A stretch of 64,000 nt of DNA, from the NCBI GenBank assembly GCA_903828515.1, contig CAIKMD010000006.1, forward strand, positions 248,001-312,000, given 5' to 3'. Shown in pieces: positions 25,710-35,294 of this stretch. The DNA comes from an uncultured Rhodospirillales bacterium. GTDB taxonomy: Bacteria > Pseudomonadota > Alphaproteobacteria > ATCC43930 > CGMCC-115725. Below the pieces are notes generated by a model that saw nothing but the letters and a program-made list of their open reading frames with translations, had not been told where the DNA came from and did no database searches. Made by a program: the position numbers and the translations under genes. Position 1 is the first letter of the stretch; each line of letters starts with the position of its first letter.

Positions 25710-27422
25710 TTGAATATTCTTCTGACACCGGCCCGCATTGGGCCTGTCGAAATCAAAAACCGCATCGTCATGCCGTCGATGACGACGCGCGGTGCGGACG
25801 AGGAAGGCTTCGTCACCGAGGACACCATCGCCTATTACATGGCGCGGGTGCGTGGCGGCACCGGCCTCGTCACGGTCGAGATGGCATCGCCCGAGCGCGC
25901 CGGCCGTCATCGCCGGCGCGAACTCGGCATCTATGACGACCGTTTTCTGCCGGGGCTGACGCGTCTCGTCGATGCGATGCATGTCGGTGGCGCCAAGGCC
26001 TCGATCCAGTTGGGTCATGGCGGCGGCCACACCCGCCGCGACATTTGCGGCGAGACGCCGGTGGCGCCCTCGGCGATTCCGCATCCGGTCTTCGAGACGA
26101 CATTCGAGGTCATCGTGCCCGAGGCGATGTCGAAAGCGCGGATCGATGCCTGCGTCGCGGCTTTTGCCGAAGCGGCGCGGCGCGCGCAGCAAGCCGGGTT
26201 CGACTGCGTCGAGATCCACGGCGCGCATGGCTATCTGATCTCGCAGTTCCTCACACCGTTCGAGAACCGGCGCACCGACGAATACGGCGGCTCGCTCGAG
26301 AACCGCGCGCGCTTCGGGCTCGAGGTGCTGCGCGCGATCAAGGCAGCCGTACCGGGCATGGGCGTGATCTATCGCATCTCGGTCGAGGATTATTTTCCCG
26401 AGGGCATGCCGTGGTCGGAAGGCAAGCAGGCGGCGATCTGGATGGCCGAGGCGGGGGCCGACGCCGTTCACATCGCGGCCGGGCATTATCGTTCGTTGCC
26501 CTCGGCCGCGCGGCAGATTCCGCCGATGGCCTATCCCGACGCGACGTTTCTCGACTACGCGGCCGAGATCAAAGCGGCGGTCAAGGTTCCGGTCATCGCG
26601 GTCGGTCGGTTGGGCGATCCCGTGCTCGCCATGGCGGCGGTGGAAAGCGGCAAATGCGATTTCGTGGCTTTGGGCCGCACGCTGCTGGCTGAACCCGAAT
26701 GGGTGGCCAAACTGGCGCGGGGCGAGCCGGGGCGGCGGTGCCTGGCCTGCAACACTTGCGTCGATGAAATGCGCGGCGGCGCGCGATTGGGTTGCGTGGT
26801 CAATGGCCGCGCCGGGAAAGAAGTTCTCTATGCCGACGCGAAGCCGCCGCAGGGCGAGCGGATCGCCGTGATCGGCGCGGGGCCGGCTGGCCTGACCTAT
26901 GCCTCGCTGGTCGCCGACGGCAACCAGGTCACGATATTCGAGCGCGATGCCGTGCCGGGTGGCGCGTTCCGTTATGCCGGCAAGGCGCCGTTGTTTCAGG
27001 ACGTCGAGGCGAGCGAACGGTCCTTCGCGCGCTACATCCAACAACTCGTGCTGGCGTGCACGGCCAGGGGCGTCGATATCCGCTATGGCGCCGATCCGGC
27101 GCGCGCGCCGGCCCTCCTGAGGGGCTTCGACCGGATCGTGATCGCCACGGGCGCGCGCTATCGCTTTGGCCTCGGGGGGCTGGCAATGGGCCTGCTCGAT
27201 CTCGGCGTCGGGCATTGGCCGGGCCTTAAGCAGATATTCTCCCATCCGCGCTTTCGCGACTGGTTTTATCACCGCGCGCGATACGGCACGGCCGCCGATG
27301 TCGCGCGCTGGGTGCCCTCGGGTACGAAGCTTCAATCGATCGGCGACGCGGTGCGGCCGGGGAAAAGCAAGCCGGCGATTTCCAGCGCGTTCGAAGCAGC
27401 GCTGCTCGGCACCACGTTTTAA
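25710..27422 (+). CDS. Old Yellow Enzyme-type NADH:flavin oxidoreductase / 2,4-dienoyl-CoA reductase-like
   Basis: Probable TTG start; GPVEIKNRIVMPSMTTRG...HGAHGYLISQFLTPFENRRTDEYGGSLENRARF; CLACNTCVDEM cluster-type Cys; IAVIGAGPAGLTYASL. Confidence 0.88.
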   Translation: MNILLTPARIGPVEIKNRIVMPSMTTRGADEEGFVTEDTIAYYMARVRGGTGLVTVEMASPERAGRHRRRELGIYDDRFLPGLTRLVDAMHVGGAKASIQLGHGGGHTRRDICGETPVAPSAIPHPVFETTFEVIVPEAMSKARIDACVAAFAEAARRAQQAGFDCVEIHGAHGYLISQFLTPFENRRTDEYGGSLENRARFGLEVLRAIKAAVPGMGVIYRISVEDYFPEGMPWSEGKQAAIWMAEAGADAVHIAAGHYRSLPSAARQIPPMAYPDATFLDYAAEIKAAVKVPVIAVGRLGDPVLAMAAVESGKCDFVALGRTLLAEPEWVAKLARGEPGRRCLACNTCVDEMRGGARLGCVVNGRAGKEVLYADAKPPQGERIAVIGAGPAGLTYASLVADGNQVTIFERDAVPGGAFRYAGKAPLFQDVEASERSFARYIQQLVLACTARGVDIRYGADPARAPALLRGFDRIVIATGARYRFGLGGLAMGLLDLGVGHWPGLKQIFSHPRFRDWFYHRARYGTAADVARWVPSGTKLQSIGDAVRPGKSKPAISSAFEAALLGTTF

Positions 27423-27490
27423 CCCGCGATCCGATGACGCAGTTTCCGGCGATTTACAGCCGCGCCGAAACCGCTTAGCTTGCGCCCCTC

Positions 27491-28687
27491 ATGAATCCCC
27501 AGGAACGCATCGTTATCGTCGGCGCCGGACCGGTCGGACTGGTCACCGCGCTGTGGCTCGCAAAACTCGGCACGCCCTCGCTGGTGCTGGAAACCTCGGC
27601 GACGGTGCCGCGCGACCTGCGCGCCTCGACCGTCCACCCGCCGACTCTCGAAATGCTCGAGGAACTGGGCGTGCTCGATGAGTACAAGGCGATGGGCGTG
27701 ATCGCCGATCGCTGGCAATTGCTCCATCTCTCGACGCGCGAGCGGGTGGTCTTCGATCTCGGCATGATCAAGGACCACACGCGGCACCCCTATCGCCTGC
27801 AATGCGAGCAGCACAAGCTTGCGCCGCTGCTCAACGCGCGCGCTCAGGCGTCCCCGTTGGTCGAGATCATCTACGGCGCGACCGTGACTTCGGCGTCGCA
27901 GGACGCGAACGGTGCCACGGCAGTCGCCGATATCGGCGGCGAGAAGCGCGAATTTTCCGGCGGCTATCTGGTCGGTGCCGACGGCGCACACAGCGCGGTG
28001 CGCCAGAGCCTCGAATACAAGCTCGACGGCTTCACCTATCCGGCGGCGACGACGCTGATCACCACGACCTTCCGCTTCGAGGATCACATCCCCGAATTGC
28101 TCGGCGCGAATTACTGCTGGACCACCGACGATGCCGGTTCGATGTTCCGCCTCGCCGACGAATGGCGCTGCACGTTCTATCCGCGCCCGTCCGAGCCAGC
28201 CGACATGGAGATGACGCCCGACATCCTGCAAAGCCGCATGCAGGGCATCCTGCCGCGCGACGTGCCCTATGAGATTCGCGAGCAGCGCAACTATGTTATT
28301 CACCAGCGCATCGTCGACAATTACCGCAAGGGCCGGATCGTTCTTGCGGGCGATGCTGCGCATCTGACCCCGCCGACCGGCGGGCTCGGCATGAATGGCG
28401 GCATCCACGATGCCGTGAACCTCGCCGAAAAGCTCCATCGCGTCATGCGCGGCGAGAGCGACGATCTGCTCGATCTCTATGTGCGCCAGCGCCGGCCGGT
28501 TGCGGTCGGCGAAATCCTCGCGCAATCGCATGCCAACCGCATCCGCATGCAGCTCTGGGATGCCGAGGAGCGCAAGAAGGTGATGGTGGAAATGCATGCC
28601 ATCGCCGACGATCCGGTGCGCGCGAAGGCGATGCTGCTGCGCAGTTCGATGATCGACGGATTGCGCAAGGCCGCCGAAACGGCCTGA
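27491..28687 (+). CDS. FAD-dependent aromatic monooxygenase (PheA/TfdB-like)
   Basis: IVIVGAGPVGLVTALWLAKLG; RIVLAGDAAHLTPPTGGLGMNGGIHDAVNLAEKL. Confidence 0.9.
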   Translation: MNPQERIVIVGAGPVGLVTALWLAKLGTPSLVLETSATVPRDLRASTVHPPTLEMLEELGVLDEYKAMGVIADRWQLLHLSTRERVVFDLGMIKDHTRHPYRLQCEQHKLAPLLNARAQASPLVEIIYGATVTSASQDANGATAVADIGGEKREFSGGYLVGADGAHSAVRQSLEYKLDGFTYPAATTLITTTFRFEDHIPELLGANYCWTTDDAGSMFRLADEWRCTFYPRPSEPADMEMTPDILQSRMQGILPRDVPYEIREQRNYVIHQRIVDNYRKGRIVLAGDAAHLTPPTGGLGMNGGIHDAVNLAEKLHRVMRGESDDLLDLYVRQRRPVAVGEILAQSHANRIRMQLWDAEERKKVMVEMHAIADDPVRAKAMLLRSSMIDGLRKAAETA

Positions 28688-28851
28688 TACGGTGACGAAA
28701 GCCCGAATTAAGGGTCAGTTCAACGATTATCTTAGCCGTATGTGGTGGAGCTGAAACCCAATGGGCTTCCCCCTTCGATTCTAATGATCGAAGTGCTGCG
28801 GCTCTGGTTCTTACCCACGTCGGCTTCGATATTTTGAAGCAAGAGCTGGGC

Positions 28852-29715
28852 TTAGCGAAGCAGTATCTCCTTGAGGACCTTGTGAGCGGTCTTTCCATAG
28901 ATCAGCGCGCAGATCGGTCGCATAACTATTATATTTGTGTCGGTAATGACCTCGGTGGGCTCTGTGATAGTCGGCTTATGTTCACTAAAACTGATAAAAG
29001 AAAATGGGACAGAAATTCTGCCTGCGACTAAAAGATGCACATCGTTTTGCAAACTCTTTGCTTCCTCTGGTGACATGCGAACGTCTGCCTTTCCGTCGGT
29101 AATGGGGTATTTGCGCGGCGGTGGCGTTGGCCAAAGATGAGTGCCGTCAGCCCTTGCTAAGGCGACGCCGAGTTCGGTCGCGTCCACTCTCGATACCTTT
29201 CTCGTCACACCAAACGCATTAGAACCGGAGTATCCTCCGATCACAGTTTCCTTGTGACTTAAGTATGCAATCTTAAATGAACGCCGATCTTTCGAATCAA
29301 ATTCCTCGGGCGTTTCTAATATACTTGAAGGCTCATCCGCGGACCCGGAGCCGATTTTAAGCAAGCCCTTATCTGCATTGAATTGCGTTTTTAGTTTTCC
29401 AACATCTATAAAAAGTTCGGGCGCTCCATAGTGATCGACAAGGTAGGTCTTTTCGAATTCTAATACCCAGCGCTGTTGCCTGCTCTCAAATGCTTTTGTC
29501 GTCTCGTAGTCGTCCTTTTTTGGTGCGGCCTGTAACGCGCGGTAAATGTCCCATACGTCATTTTCAACTAAAACTTTGCCGCTTGTTATATGATCGGCGC
29601 AGATTTGTTTGTTACCGCTACTGGTGGATTGCGCCTCACCCACGGTCATTGGTCCCGCGAAGACCACAGCTAAAATTGTTAGAAGACCAAAACGTCTGGT
29701 GCTCGTTATTTTCAT
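28852..29715 (-). CDS. Secreted protein of unknown function in a low-GC island
   Basis: 287 aa from ATG 29715 with signal peptide (RRFGLLTILAVVFAGPMTVGEAQS); strikingly AT-rich codons relative to flanks. Confidence 0.7.
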   Translation of the reverse strand: MKITSTRRFGLLTILAVVFAGPMTVGEAQSTSSGNKQICADHITSGKVLVENDVWDIYRALQAAPKKDDYETTKAFESRQQRWVLEFEKTYLVDHYGAPELFIDVGKLKTQFNADKGLLKIGSGSADEPSSILETPEEFDSKDRRSFKIAYLSHKETVIGGYSGSNAFGVTRKVSRVDATELGVALARADGTHLWPTPPPRKYPITDGKADVRMSPEEAKSLQNDVHLLVAGRISVPFSFISFSEHKPTITEPTEVITDTNIIVMRPICALIYGKTAHKVLKEILLR

Positions 29716-29792
29716 TATTCTGTCCGGAATTCTATTTTTGTTTTCAATGAACTCAGCGAATTCCAGTAAGTTTTTCCGGAATCTTACTAGCC

Positions 29793-30968
29793 TTATTGCG
29801 CCGGCGTCGCGACCGGTTCCTTCGCGGCCGGCACGCGCTCGCGGAAATAGGGCAGCACTTCCTCGGCGATCGCTTCCTGATTGGCCTTGGTCATGTCGCG
29901 CGGCAGCGTGCCGAACTGCGTCTTGGTCAGGCTGGTGTTGAACCCGGCGAGGTCCTGATACTCGGCCAGCCGCTCGCGCACCGTGGCGGGCGAACCGACG
30001 ATCACCACGCCCATGCGAACCAGATCTTCGGCAGTCTGAATCTTGCCCGAAGTCTGGATCTTCGCGGCCGCGACGCGCTTCATCGAGTCGATGCTGGAAT
30101 AGCCGGGCGGCAGCAGCATCTCGAACGGCATGCCGAGGAACCGATTGGCAAGGGCTTCGAGATGGGGCTTGGCCTCTTTCATGGCCTTGGCATCGGTCTC
30201 GGCGACATAGATCGAGTTGGACCAGGCCAACTGGTCCGGGGTCGCCTGATAACCGGCCTTCTCGGCTTCGTCGCGATAATGCTGGAAAAAGCGCGCGACG
30301 ATCGCGATGGGCGACAGGGTCTGGCAATAGGTGTAACGCATCTTCGCCGCCCATTGGATCGTGCTGGACGAACCCTGTGACGGTATCCAGATCGGCGGAT
30401 GCGGGGTCTGGTAGGGGCGGGGCCAGGGATTGACGTAGTTGATCTCGAAATGGCGGCCGAGATAGCGGAACGGGCCCGGCTCGGTCCAGGCGCGGATGAT
30501 CAGTTCATGCGCCTCGTTGAAGCGCGCCTGGCTGTCGACCGGGTTGATCCCCATCGAATGATATTCGGCGCCGATGCCGCGCACGAAACCGGCGATGAAC
30601 CGACCCCGCGTGAGGTTGTCGAGCAATGCGTATTCTTCGGCGACGGCGAGTGGGTTCTGCAGCAAGGGAAGCGCGCGGCCGAGGATGGCGATCTTCGCCC
30701 GTTTGACCGATCGCGCGAGCGCACCCGCGAGCACGCCCGGCGTCGGCATCAGTCCATAGGCATTCTGGTGATGCTCGTTGAGCACCACCCCGTCGAAGCC
30801 CAGTTTGTCGGCGTATTCGAGCTCATCGAGATAACGATGATAGAGCTCGGCGCCTTTCTTCGGATCGTATTGCGAATTGGAGAAGGTGACCCAGGCCGAA
30901 CCGTTCTTGGCGATCGCATCGAGATCGGCGTCGGCGTAGGGCATCAGGTGGAAGTTGAAGATCTTCAT
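29793..30968 (-). CDS. LLM-class flavin-dependent oxidoreductase
   Basis: MKIFNFHLMPYADADLDA...YDPKKGAELYHRYLDELEYADKLGFDGVVLNEHHQNAYGLMPTPGVLAGALA. Confidence 0.9.
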   Translation of the reverse strand: MKIFNFHLMPYADADLDAIAKNGSAWVTFSNSQYDPKKGAELYHRYLDELEYADKLGFDGVVLNEHHQNAYGLMPTPGVLAGALARSVKRAKIAILGRALPLLQNPLAVAEEYALLDNLTRGRFIAGFVRGIGAEYHSMGINPVDSQARFNEAHELIIRAWTEPGPFRYLGRHFEINYVNPWPRPYQTPHPPIWIPSQGSSSTIQWAAKMRYTYCQTLSPIAIVARFFQHYRDEAEKAGYQATPDQLAWSNSIYVAETDAKAMKEAKPHLEALANRFLGMPFEMLLPPGYSSIDSMKRVAAAKIQTSGKIQTAEDLVRMGVVIVGSPATVRERLAEYQDLAGFNTSLTKTQFGTLPRDMTKANQEAIAEEVLPYFRERVPAAKEPVATPAQ

Positions 30969-30986
30969 GGGCCCCTTCTCCTCGCA

Positions 30987-31011
30987 GCCGCGTTATCAGT
31001 TATAACGCGGC
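30987..31011 (-). promoter_or_regulatory. Perfect hairpin spanning the stop codon of the M20 gene, upstream of the next LLM gene
   Basis: GCCGCGTTAT-CAGTT-ATAACGCGGC, perfect 10-bp arms; M20 stop is at 30996-30998. Confidence 0.55.
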
Positions 31012-32510
31012 GTCTTGTGCAGGTAGAACTTGCTCATCGCCGGCCGGTACTGCGCCATGATGTCCTTATCGAGGTCGATATCCGGCTGTTGACCATCGGG
31101 CACCAGCGAGAAGTACGGCGTGGTCTTGGTCGCCTGATCGAACTCGTCATGCGCCGCCTTCAGCACATCGGGCGATGTCATGAAGTCGAGGACCGAGCCC
31201 GCGAGCGCCTTGGCGCCGGCAATTTCGCCCTTATGCGCGATCGTGCTGGTCGGCGTAACCGCCGCGACCCAATTGTGATACGGGATGCCGGGCACGCTGG
31301 CGGGGAAGGTGTAGACCACCGCCGGTACGACCCACGAAATATCACCGCTGTCGTTCGACGCCGTCGATTGCGGCCGCGATCCGACATCCGGAAGCGTCGT
31401 GGCCAAGCCGATCACCGGTTTGTCTTCCGCTTTCTGGAAATCGCGCGCGAACTTCTGCTCCTCGTCGCTCCACTTCGGCAGGCCGACCGCGGTGTAATTC
31501 TTCAGCACCACTTGCGCCATTGCCTTGTTGGAAAGCGCCGGCCAGGCCGAGGCCTGGTAGATCACGTCATGGGTGGTGCCGGTCATCAGATCGGCGCCCT
31601 TGGCGATGTTGAGCAGCTTGTCGTAGGTGGCCCTGGCCTTCGGCATGGTGGCGTCGCGGACGAAATACCAGATTTTGGTGAAGTCGGGGATGACGTTCGG
31701 CTGGATGCCGCCATTCATGATCGAACGATGGATGCGATAGGTCGGCTCCATCTGTTGGCGCAGAAAAGCGACGCCGTTATCCATCAACTCCAGCGCGTCG
31801 AGCGCGTTTTTGCCGTCCCATGGATCGACCGCCGCGTGCGAACTCTTGCCGTGAAAGGCAAACTGGACGCCGATGGCGGCATAGTTCTGCAGGCCCCAGC
31901 CGGTGGTGAAGTTCTCGCCGATATGGAGATAGATCGCGGCATCGACGTCTTTGAAGGCGCCGCTTTTGACGATGAAGGGGCGGCTGGCGATCTCTTCCTC
32001 GGCGGGGCCGAAGTTCAAGGCGATGGTGCCGGGCAGATGGTATTTGTCCATCACCTGCTTGACCGCGAAGGCCGCCGCGGTGGCGACGCCGCCATGGGTG
32101 TTATGGCCTTCCATGTGACCGGGGGCGCCCGGGATCAGCGGCTTATGCTCGAACTCGAGCGGCGTTTGCGAACCGCCCGGCAGAGCGTCGATCTCGGTTT
32201 CGATGACGATATAGGGATGGCCCGAGCCGTAGCTGGCCCAGAAATTCGTCGGCATGCCGGCGCCGCCCATCTCAACCTTGAAGCCGGCGGCTTCCATCGT
32301 GTCCTTCAAGAGCTTGGTGCTCTCGGTTTCCTGCATGCCCATTTCGGCGAAATAATAGATCGAATCGGCGATGTCGTTGATTGTCTGCGTGTTCTTCTCG
32401 ACGATCGCATAGGCATCTTTCTTCTGCTCATCGGTCGCTGCATATGCGGCCGCCGGCAAGAAGGCGAGCAGCGCCGCCGCTGCCAGGTAGTGTCCAAATC
32501 GAATCGTCAT
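30996..32510 (-). CDS. M20-family peptidase/amidohydrolase (AbgB-like), predicted exported
   Basis: Signal peptide MTIRFGHYLAAAALLAFLPAAAYAA; GHMEGHNTHGGVATAAAFAVKQVM; FGPAEEEIASRPFIVKSGAF; GKSSHAAVDPWDGKNALDA. Confidence 0.88.
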   Translation of the reverse strand: MTIRFGHYLAAAALLAFLPAAAYAATDEQKKDAYAIVEKNTQTINDIADSIYYFAEMGMQETESTKLLKDTMEAAGFKVEMGGAGMPTNFWASYGSGHPYIVIETEIDALPGGSQTPLEFEHKPLIPGAPGHMEGHNTHGGVATAAAFAVKQVMDKYHLPGTIALNFGPAEEEIASRPFIVKSGAFKDVDAAIYLHIGENFTTGWGLQNYAAIGVQFAFHGKSSHAAVDPWDGKNALDALELMDNGVAFLRQQMEPTYRIHRSIMNGGIQPNVIPDFTKIWYFVRDATMPKARATYDKLLNIAKGADLMTGTTHDVIYQASAWPALSNKAMAQVVLKNYTAVGLPKWSDEEQKFARDFQKAEDKPVIGLATTLPDVGSRPQSTASNDSGDISWVVPAVVYTFPASVPGIPYHNWVAAVTPTSTIAHKGEIAGAKALAGSVLDFMTSPDVLKAAHDEFDQATKTTPYFSLVPDGQQPDIDLDKDIMAQYRPAMSKFYLHKTPRYN

Positions 32511-32526
32511 TATGTCCCCTTTGTTT

Positions 32527-33726
32527 TCAATCGCCCGCAGAAGCGGCCTTGTCGAACTGCCCGGAAATCGCATCGTCCGGGAACTCCGCCTGCAGGCGTG
32601 GATAGACGTCACGCGCAAAGGCCCGGATCCCCGCCACCGTTTCGTCATGGCCGAGATGACCGGCCTGACCCATCAGCAGCAGATGCCCGAACCCACCGAC
32701 GTGATGATAGAAGGTCTTGATCTGCTCGAAAACCCGGTCAGGGGTGCCATAGAACATCGTGCCGTTGGCGACCGCGCCGTCGACCGTGGTATTGGCGCCG
32801 AAATTGCCGAAACCGCCGCCCGCGGCGTCGCCCAGCATCGCCTGCACATTGACCGCGATGGGGCTGTAGCCGGGCGGGTTGCGGAACCACGGCGAAACCT
32901 TGTTGGCGGTGATGTACCACAGCAATTTCTCGGCCCCGGCGCGTGCCTTGGCGTCGCTGTCGGCGACATAGACCATGGCGGCATAGGCGAGGCGGTTGAC
33001 CGGCACCGGATCGCTCTTGCCCGCCTGATGCCAGCCCTGGCGATAGGAATTGTAGATCGCCGGCGTGCCCTTGAAGCCGGTGAGGAAGGTCGCCTGGACG
33101 AAGCCGTGCTCGCCGACGCGGGTCGCACCGCTGGCGCTGGTCGTGCTGACCCAGACCGGCGGATGCGGGGTCTGATAGGGGCGCGGCCAGATATTGATGT
33201 TGCGATGATGGAAGAACCGGCCCTCGAAGCTGGTCGGTCCGTCATGCCCGGTCCAGGCCTGGATGATGAGATCGAGCGCCTCCCAATGGCGCTCGTTCAT
33301 GCGCACCGGATTGCTGTTGGCGGGCAGGATTTCGGTCGGCACGCCGCGGACGAATCCGACTTCGAGCCGGCCTTTCGACAGCACGTCGATCAGCGCCATC
33401 TCCTCGGCGACGCGCACCGGCTGGCGGCGGTTGGCGATCGGATTGCCGAGGATGAGAAGCCGCGCCTTCGAGGTGATCCGCGCCAGTGCGGCCAAAACCA
33501 GCGGCGCCGCCGGATCGACGCAGGTCGCGCTCTGATGATGTTCGTTGAGCATGATGTTGATGCCCTCTTCCTCGGCGATCTGCCATTCGGTGAGGAAGCG
33601 GTCGTAAAGCTCGGCGCCCTTTTTCGGATCGTAGAGGCGATTGGGCAGGGTCACGCGGATCGATTCGTATTCCTCGGCCGGCGGCAGGTAGGGATAGGCG
33701 TTCTCGCTGAAATGCCAGGCTTTCAT
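32527..33726 (-). CDS. LLM-class flavin-dependent oxidoreductase
   Basis: MKAWHFSENAYPYLP...YDPKKGAELYDRFLTEWQIAEEEGINIMLNEHHQSATCVDPAAPLVLAALA; ATG 33726 chosen. Confidence 0.9.
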   Translation of the reverse strand: MKAWHFSENAYPYLPPAEEYESIRVTLPNRLYDPKKGAELYDRFLTEWQIAEEEGINIMLNEHHQSATCVDPAAPLVLAALARITSKARLLILGNPIANRRQPVRVAEEMALIDVLSKGRLEVGFVRGVPTEILPANSNPVRMNERHWEALDLIIQAWTGHDGPTSFEGRFFHHRNINIWPRPYQTPHPPVWVSTTSASGATRVGEHGFVQATFLTGFKGTPAIYNSYRQGWHQAGKSDPVPVNRLAYAAMVYVADSDAKARAGAEKLLWYITANKVSPWFRNPPGYSPIAVNVQAMLGDAAGGGFGNFGANTTVDGAVANGTMFYGTPDRVFEQIKTFYHHVGGFGHLLLMGQAGHLGHDETVAGIRAFARDVYPRLQAEFPDDAISGQFDKAASAGD

Positions 33727-33731
33727 CGGGC

Positions 33732-34511
33732 TCAGACTCCCGCATCGAGAAAGGATGAAACCTTCGCGGCGAATTCTTCCGGCTGCTCGACATGCGGCAA
33801 ATGGCCGGCGGCGGCGATCGTCTCGCTCCGCGCGTTTGGTACCAAGGTGGCATAACGCTGCATATAGTCGGCCGAGCACAAACCATCGCTCGCGCCGCGC
33901 AGAAACAAGGTCGGCATGGTCAGCCGATGCAGGCGATGCTTGAGCTTGGGGTTGTGCATGTAGGGTTCCCAGACGAGCAGCGCGAGCGTCTCGTTGTTGC
34001 GCGCGATGACGCGCATCTGTTCCTCGCTGAGCGTCTTGAGGTCGATCCGGCCTTTGGCGGGATCGTGAAACCGAAGCCTCAGCATCTGTTCCTCCGACAT
34101 CGCGAAGATATCGGGAATGTCGAGCTTCTCGCGGCTGCCGGTCTTCACGCCGACCGGGCCGACCAGGATCAGCTTTTCGATGCGCTCGGGCGACTTGGTC
34201 GCCATCTCGGCGGCGATCCAGCCACCAATTGAGCAGCCGACGATGCGAACGCGCGCCAGATCGAGCCGGTCCATCAGCTCGAGATAGAGATGCGCGATGT
34301 CGTCGATACTGTCGATCCAGTCGGGCAGGCTCGAATGGCCGAAACCCGGATGGGACGGGGCGATCACGCGATGGCGCCGGGCGAGCAGGCCGACATAAGG
34401 CTGCTCCGGCTCGAAGCCGCCGCCGCTATGAAGGAACAGCAAGGGCGTGCCGGTGCCGTCTTCGTGCAGCTCGATATCGACGTCGCCCAGTCTCAGCGTG
34501 GTCTTCTTCAT
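33732..34511 (-). CDS. Alpha/beta hydrolase
   Basis: LLFLHSGGGFEP; VRIVGCSIGGWIAAEMA; FLRGASDGLC; AAGHLPHVEQPEEF. Confidence 0.9.
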   Translation of the reverse strand: MKKTTLRLGDVDIELHEDGTGTPLLFLHSGGGFEPEQPYVGLLARRHRVIAPSHPGFGHSSLPDWIDSIDDIAHLYLELMDRLDLARVRIVGCSIGGWIAAEMATKSPERIEKLILVGPVGVKTGSREKLDIPDIFAMSEEQMLRLRFHDPAKGRIDLKTLSEEQMRVIARNNETLALLVWEPYMHNPKLKHRLHRLTMPTLFLRGASDGLCSADYMQRYATLVPNARSETIAAAGHLPHVEQPEEFAAKVSSFLDAGV

Positions 34512-34559
34512 CGGGCTTCTCCCTCGGCGGCGCGTTTGGCGCTTCTGCCGGCTACTATT

Positions 34560-35294
34560 TCATCGCGGTTGAGCCGAGGCAAGACTGCGCGCCGGCGCAC
34601 CGGCGATTTCGGTGACCAGCTTGTTGAGGATCGCATCGGCGAAATTGTCGTAGTCGTCGACCGGGATCACAAAGGAGCCGGGTCCGCCGATCACATATTG
34701 CCGGTAATAGTCGGCGAGATCCGGCTCGATCCACGCGATCGGCAGGCCGTTGATGACGACGCCGGCCTTCACCGCATCGTCGCGCGCGAATTGCGAAGGC
34801 CGGCCCGAATTGTTCGAGCCGTCGCCCGAGACGTCGATGATGCGCCGTTGCCCGCGATAGGGACTCGCCGCCAGCATCAGCATCGCATAATCGATCGCGC
34901 CGCTGAGCGAAGTGCCGCCGCCGAAAAGCCGGCGCGGCGCGGCATCGATGGCGGCAGCCAGCGCTTCGATCGAGGCGGCATCGGAAATTTTCATCCAATC
35001 GACGACCACGACATGAAGCGACGGTCCGGTCCATTGGGACATCGCCACCGCGACGGCGCCGCGCGTGCCGGCGCGGATTGCCTGCAGAACGCGCGGATTG
35101 CGGAACGCCGCGGCGTAGCCGCGCTTTTGCAGTTCGAAGCGCGTCTGGTTGACGCTGCCCGAGGCATCGACGGCGAGGACGAGCTGGAGATCGACCGGCG
35201 TTGTGGCCGCCGGGGCAGACGGCGGAGTCTGCGCGCGCGCCGCGCCGCCGGCCATCAGAAGGACGACGGCGAGGCAGACGCGCAGGCGGGTCAC
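34560..35294 (-). CDS. DUF1194 / von Willebrand factor A-like secreted protein
   Basis: Signal peptide; DLQLVLAVDASGSVNQTRFELQKRGYAAAFRNPRVLQAI MIDAS-like motif; RRIIDVSGDGSNNSG. Confidence 0.85.
   Translation of the reverse strand: MTRLRVCLAVVLLMAGGAARAQTPPSAPAATTPVDLQLVLAVDASGSVNQTRFELQKRGYAAAFRNPRVLQAIRAGTRGAVAVAMSQWTGPSLHVVVVDWMKISDAASIEALAAAIDAAPRRLFGGGTSLSGAIDYAMLMLAASPYRGQRRIIDVSGDGSNNSGRPSQFARDDAVKAGVVINGLPIAWIEPDLADYYRQYVIGGPGSFVIPVDDYDNFADAILNKLVTEIAGAPARSLASAQPR

Noticed and set aside
25584-27335. 583-aa minus-strand ORF
   Set aside because: Antisense shadow of the OYE-family gene
28700-28850. Possible tRNA or small RNA in the low-GC gap
   Set aside because: No cloverleaf or T-loop (GTTCRANNC) arrangement found by eye; left as possible insertion scar only
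30399-32720. 773-aa plus-strand ORF
   Set aside because: Antisense to the LLM and M20 genes; no recognisable domains, GC-shadow composition
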